Positions 59,001 to 64,000 of a stretch of 64,000 nt of DNA are shown one piece after another; the first letter of the stretch is position 1, and each line of letters opens with the position of its first letter. The notes beneath the pieces are model-generated. The model saw nothing but the letters and a program-made list of their open reading frames with translations, was not told the DNA's origin and did no database searches. A program made the position numbers and the translations under genes. This DNA is from Scortum barcoo (lineage: Eukaryota; Chordata; Actinopteri; Centrarchiformes; Terapontidae), in contig CM041533.1 of the NCBI GenBank assembly GCA_023238725.1, forward strand, positions 25,343,766 through 25,407,765, read 5' to 3'.

Positions 59001-61649
59001 AGTGAAATGCCTCCAATTAATATCAGTGATGCTGACTACACACAGGGAATGATGGTGAATTCAGAGATAAGGACTTAAATAAAGACATTTCACCCAGTGT
59101 GAGCCTGAAGTACTTGTGGAAGAGGAAGAGGCAAGGGATAATGTGTTGGTGGACACAGTGTGGGCATTACAAATGCCACAAAGGTTTAAAGTGGCTGCAT
59201 ATGGTGGAGGCAGTAAATTCTGCCCGCTCACAGGGTCGGACCCTCTCCAAAACAAAAAAAGAAGTGGACTGATAGAAATGTCATGGTGCATAGCTGTTCA
59301 TGGACGGAGTGTTTGTGCTACTGGGACAGTGAAGCTCGATCTCCCTGATGAGCAACATGCTGCAATAATTGTAAAATACCTCCTGAGTGTTTAACTGTAA
59401 TTGTCCTACTGATCATCTTATTATTTATGAGAATACATTTCATAATGCAAGCATTGTTAAATAATCACAGATCCAATGAAAAATGATTTATTATACATCA
59501 GAGGTAATGTTTTGATTCGTTTTACATAATCGTATCAATTTCACACTGTTTCTTGAGTTTCAAACTATCACAGTTTCTCATTTCTCCATTCTATGTGCAT
59601 ACACATGGGTCAGAGTTACCGTGGAGGGAGGCACAGTCTCTGAGTGCCAGAGTTTACTGACAACGTGTGGTACACCTTCTCTGTACCTACACTTTCATAA
59701 ATGAAGCCTCTGGTCACCTGACATCCCCGCCCACTAACACACCTGTTTTTACTTTTAAAGTTAATAAATCTGATAGAAATATGTCAGAGAACTGTCTTAA
59801 GTGTAGATTCATAAAATTATGAATTCCATGGTCTACACTGTTGAGATTTTTGCACAGTACAGAAGATTTGAAACTGAACATTGGTTGTCAGAGATACTGG
59901 GAATATAATCTTGGACTCAAACACTGGAAAGCCACATACAGTGAAAATCCACATCCACTACTCAGTGGAAAAAAACAGATCACATGGGGAGCAGCACTAC
60001 AAGCAGTAGATAAAAACATGGACTGAATTTAAACTCAGTTTGAGTTGTTTCTTGTGTTTGCTTGTTTGTTGAGTGTGAGTATGAGTGTGTTAAGGATATA
60101 ATAAAAAAAGGACAATAATGATAATTTAGACAACAGATAATAAAGAGGACTGAATCCAAAGACCCTGATTGTAATGTTAAATTAGGATAAACTAGGTCCA
60201 ATGAGTACAGATGATATGTATTCAGTGCACAATATATTCAGTACTTATATACTGTGTGACATTTGTTTATGTTCATTTATATTTTATACATACTTAATTT
60301 AAGTTTACCAGACATGAAGATATTAAGGTTGAGCTTCTTGATTTTATATGATGTAGGTGGTATATATTGGAAAATTTACTATTCTTACATGATTCATAGA
60401 AGCATTTTGTATGAAATAGAAACCATACTGCTTTGTTTGCTTTTATTGTGAAATGTTCACAAAACATATTTTTGTCTTGGAAAACAACAGGGTGACATAC
60501 AGTACACAACAATATATCGGAACGTTGATACTGCAGAACAGTGGATAACATCAAATGACAATGTGTTTGAAATGTTTGGTTTTTATAGTATCTGTGCAGC
60601 GTATATAGCTATGATTAGAGAAAAAGGTGTATATTATAAATCTATTATAAATGCATATTAAATATATAAGTTGGTTGTATATGAGTTTTTAGAGGAGAGG
60701 TTGGCTAAATCATATAAGATGTATTAGATATACACACTCAAAAATACACTCATTTTCAAGTCAAAAACCCAAAAGGGTTTCACAAAATGTAAAAATACAG
60801 CCTCACAAACAAAACCCCACAGCCATGTCAACTGGACTGCAGGTCCCTGCTGGGATCACAGAGAGACAAGATGAAAGTGTGAAATCTGACAGGCTGAGCC
60901 TGTCTGGGCGAGACCTCACTGCCATCACGCATGATATTGACCTATTGCTCTACTCATGAGAGGGCCCCAGGCATTTCACACATTTGTCTCGGTCTGTATG
61001 GATGCATAGGCTCTTGGAAAAACTTTAAGGTATTATATATGTGTGGTTTTGTATGTGTGTGTGAATTCCCTGCTCTTTATGCATGTGCAGATGTATGTTC
61101 TTGAAATGCCCGAAGCACTGTGTATCTCCTGAATAACTTGACTCTCCATGAATATTTTTAAATGTGTCAACATGGGAGCCAATGTGTTTTCCTTTTGTGC
61201 ACACACATGCATGCTCACTAACACACAACGATCTCTGAAGTGTTGGCTGACTGTTCCCCGTGGATAAACATGGATGGGATGTATTGTGGTCTCTCGGAGT
61301 AGAAAGTGTGTTCCTCAGCTCTTGTCAAGGCATCAAGGCATACTGCTCACATGCCGGGTTGGTATTTTTAACCCTTCTTTTTTTCAGTTCCTTTGAGTCA
61401 GAGACATTCTTCCTTTTCATTTTGACAACTTTTAGAATTGTAAATGCTACACACAAGGTCACTCTGTGTAGGGATATAGCACTGAGGGCTTGATGGGACT
61501 TTCCATTGTTATTGCAGAACCAAAACTCTGGTCCCTCACATAAACGTCAGCCAACTGTCTTTGATTAAAACAAAGTAAATGATCCAGGTGAAAACTGTTC
61601 TGGCAAGCACAACAAACCTGCTAAAAGTTCAGCACTGCAACCATTTCAA
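53057..61649. other. No gene or recognised repeat over about 8.6 kb
   Basis: Only a (CA)n-rich tract (58376-58412) stands out. A 92-codon frame at 59116-59394 ends with the protein-like run GTVKLDLPDEQHAAIIVKYL, but I could not assign it. A T-rich segment near 55560-55710 looks like a 3' UTR with AATAAA-like words and is not otherwise identified. Confidence 0.45.
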
Positions 61650-62120
61650 CTTTTTTTCAGCTTTTCAAGTCTACCAAGCTATTTCAGTTACTTGTTTTAG
61701 GGCCTCGCTACTCCCTCATCCCTCCACCAAGGACCTAGTTTGCACTTATAGCACTTCCTTTCTTAATATTTTAGAGCCCATTGCACCTCTCAAAGAGGAG
61801 CCATTGATTCCTAAAAACTCTCGCTGGCTTAATGACCCCACAAGAGTTTTTAAAAGAAAATGTAGGAAGGCTAAAAAGAAAGTGGAAAAAAATATGTGAC
61901 ATGTCTCTTGAAATTGTCAAAACCTAATGGCTTCCTATGTGAGTGCAGTATAGAAGCCAAAAATGTCGATTTCTCCTCTGTGGTTGTCTCCAGTTTAATC
62001 AAGGAGTTCTTTTTCAAACCACTCCTTGGTGCTCAGCATCCACTTGGTCGGTATTTTGAGATCTCCCTTGAAAATTATTTTGTCTCATTATTTTATTTAC
62101 AAAATGAGGAGATTAGGGAT
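61650..62120 (+). pseudogene. Decayed LINE segment (endonuclease-RT linker)
   Basis: A plus-strand frame contains ILEPIAPLKEEP, then SRWLNDPTRVFKRKCRKAKK. This resembles the linker between endonuclease and RT in fish non-LTR ORF2 proteins, where a W-x-N/T-x-x-x-R-x-x-K/R-R-x-C-R-x-x-E/K pattern follows 'APLK'. After stops, the reading ISLENYFVSLFYLQNEEIRD fits the next conserved block (C/x-E-N-F...F-x-x-K-I-x-x-I-R). No RT core is recognisable. Old and heavily mutated. Confidence 0.45.
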
Positions 62121-64000
62121 TAGGTCTTAAATTTATTATGAATTCAGAAACATCAGAATTATTTCTGACCCCACTGTCAGGCCAACACATTTTTTTCAGA
62201 AAAATATATCTTTACTCTGTGTTTTGGAAATTAATCTTAAAGTTACTGACTCTCTGACTGACTTAATTTTGGTCACTTTGATAAGTTTGATAAATGAATT
62301 CCTTTTATACACCGAAGCCTAAAAAACACAACCAGTCGGAGTTTGCTGTGTGGGTTCATTTTATAAGTGAGGATAGCGTTGTTCCACATAACTATTTTAA
62401 CCGAGTCCAGTGGAGACTTCCCATTGTTCAGACATTTCATTAGTCTGACGGCCTAACAGTCAAAAAAAAAAGGCCATTTTGTCCAACAGTTCATTTATCC
62501 AAAAATACATATTCTCTCTGCAGTTAGAAAGAACTTACCAATTATACCACTCACTGCTCCAACCACCCATGTGCATCTGTGAAGAAAATGTAAGCATGTT
62601 CTCAGGGATTGGGTTAGGGTTTGTTTCTCATATACACAAAAGCACATGGCTAATTATTATGCACAATAGCTTTATGTAATGTACGGCAGCAGCGCTAATA
62701 AGATGGTAGCGTGGACTCGGTCCCCTAACAAGCAAGTGTGTATTCTTGAATAAAGGGGCCATCATTACACCAGGTACAATAGGTGATTTTTTAGACTACT
62801 GGGCTGTTGAACTAATGGGATGTCAGAACAAAGGCATGGCACCGGATACACATAAGATAGAGCTGGTACAGAAATAAAATGCCTGTCACATGGGCACACT
62901 TTGGCTTTGGAACTGACTTTATTTATTTTTTTTGTTTTCTGAGTGATAAATTGATTTGCGCTCCTAATGAGGTGAAGAAAATACTACGAGAAACCAAATT
63001 AAATAAATATTCTGTTGGCAGTAGACTGTGCGTCTGCATTAGCGGGTAATGTACTGAGTACTTGGTCAGGTCTGACGCCAGCCCAAAAGTAAACAGGATC
63101 ACACCCTTTGAGAGAGCAGGATGCATTGTTTCTTTCTGACTAGTGACGATGGTACACTCGATGGAAACATTTTTAGCAGCTGCGCTTTATAACAGATAAA
63201 TAAGGACAGAGTGAGAGAGACAAAAACAGAAGAGAGGAGGAATGAATCTACCAGGAGCCAACAATGCCTCGGATGAGTCACCTCCACCTGCTGCTAATGT
63301 TCTTCGCCTATTCTATTAACTAACTAACTATTGTTACTTTTAATATCTTGAGGTTGCTGTGCTAGTCAGATAATGTAAAAAGGAAAAGTATCTTCCTTTT
63401 CTTGCAGTCTGGGTCTATTGTCATAGTTTCAGCCAATATATTCTCCACTCCCCTTGTTCTGCTTCTGTGCTCAGACACCCATAAACCGCAGTCAATTATT
63501 CTGGTGTAAATTTCCTCAGAGACGTGCCGAATGGAGAAAGCAAATTGATATTTGCTGACAATTGGTATTTTCTCATTTGTGGAGTCTTTGAGAAACAGTT
63601 GAGTGAGCTGAGTGAGAGCCGTATGAGCAGAGACAAAGGTCGGGATGAAGCAAAACAAGACCACATACTGGGGCGCTGCAGGTTAACTAGCTCTCCAATG
63701 AAAGACCGCCGCTTCCCATCCACCTATCAAAGATGCCGAGTCTCCAAACTGAGCTCATCCAGAGGAGCAAATACTCTAAGCAATCTAGAAGCTCCTAGAG
63801 CAAAGTAAACAGTGACAATGTGATGCACGCTGTTGGCAAGGAGAGTGGGTGAGAGAATTGGGAGGGATGAAAAAAAAAGAAATGGATGCAGATTGAAAAA
63901 GGTTATTTTGAGAAAGACTGAAGATGACAGCAAAAATGTAGCTCCATAGAAATAATATAGTTCCCCTAAAAAACACAATGTTTAAATCTGTAAATGTGTA
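62121..64000. other. No gene recognised
   Basis: Non-coding DNA to the window edge. The first 200 bp may still be part of the decayed LINE. Confidence 0.5.

Noticed and set aside
59116..59394. 92-codon open frame ending GTVKLDLPDEQHAAIIVKYL
   Set aside because: The tail looks protein-like and I compared it from memory with small KEOPS-type (Pcc1/LAGE3) proteins, but no motif held up and no splice sites support it.
1..64000. CRISPR arrays, bacterial operons, riboswitches, phage or plasmid modules
   Set aside because: Nothing in the window has such structure; splice signals, LINEs, SINEs and microsatellites indicate animal nuclear DNA.

Overview
The window reads as nuclear DNA of a teleost fish. 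It is AT-rich, has no operon-like gene packing, and carries long simple repeats ((AT)n, (ATCT)n, (GT)n). Its interspersed repeats are ones I know from teleosts: Tc1-like transposons, a Rex1-like LINE, an L2-like LINE, a tRNA-derived SINE with a tetranucleotide tail, hAT and PIF/Harbinger elements, and Ty3/gypsy-type solo LTRs. Family names rest on motif recognition and memory of teleost repeats; no database search was run. I found no complete host protein gene, rRNA or tRNA. The only host-coding hints are a 141-bp candidate exon near 3.4 kb and a weak 42-bp candidate microexon near 4.8 kb.

Layout. 0-5.6 kb: mostly featureless, with the two exon candidates and an unclassified cassette. 5.6-11 kb: dense transposon ground, with a 550-bp Harbinger MITE holding the start of a Myb/SANT-like ORF, a CAGTG-type MITE interrupted by a Tc1-like element, a SINE with a 14-bp target duplication, a Harbinger transposase fossil, a second CAGTG MITE, and a truncated Harbinger MITE. 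11-17.6 kb: largely empty, with microsatellites, a teleost repeat fragment and a 40-bp-arm palindrome. 17.6-19.5 kb: a Tc1-like deletion derivative, a solo LTR, a dispersed repeat, a SINE stub and an (AT)n tract. 23.5-24.4 kb: a local duplication and a CAGTGTTG-ended hAT MITE. 25.5-28.1 kb: a nest in which one CAGTG MITE was split by a solo LTR and by a 1.56-kb hAT element that keeps the end of its transposase. 28.3-30.1 kb: a Rex1-like reverse transcriptase with its 3' UTR and an (ATCT)n tail. 30-37 kb: nothing recognised. 37-40.6 kb: an LTR-like promoter/poly(A) unit, an inverted L2-like LINE and a 90-bp-arm inverted repeat. 43.4-44.3 kb: two more dispersed repeats. 50.1-50.5 kb: a short LINE derivative. 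52.7-53.1 kb: an L2-type tail next to a SINE fragment. 61.6-62.1 kb: a badly decayed LINE fragment. The remainder is probably intergenic or intronic DNA.

No genes here work together as a pathway. The interest lies in the order of insertions (two copies of one MITE family, each used as a landing site), in target-site duplications still readable by eye, and in short inverted repeats that may be unclassified MITEs.
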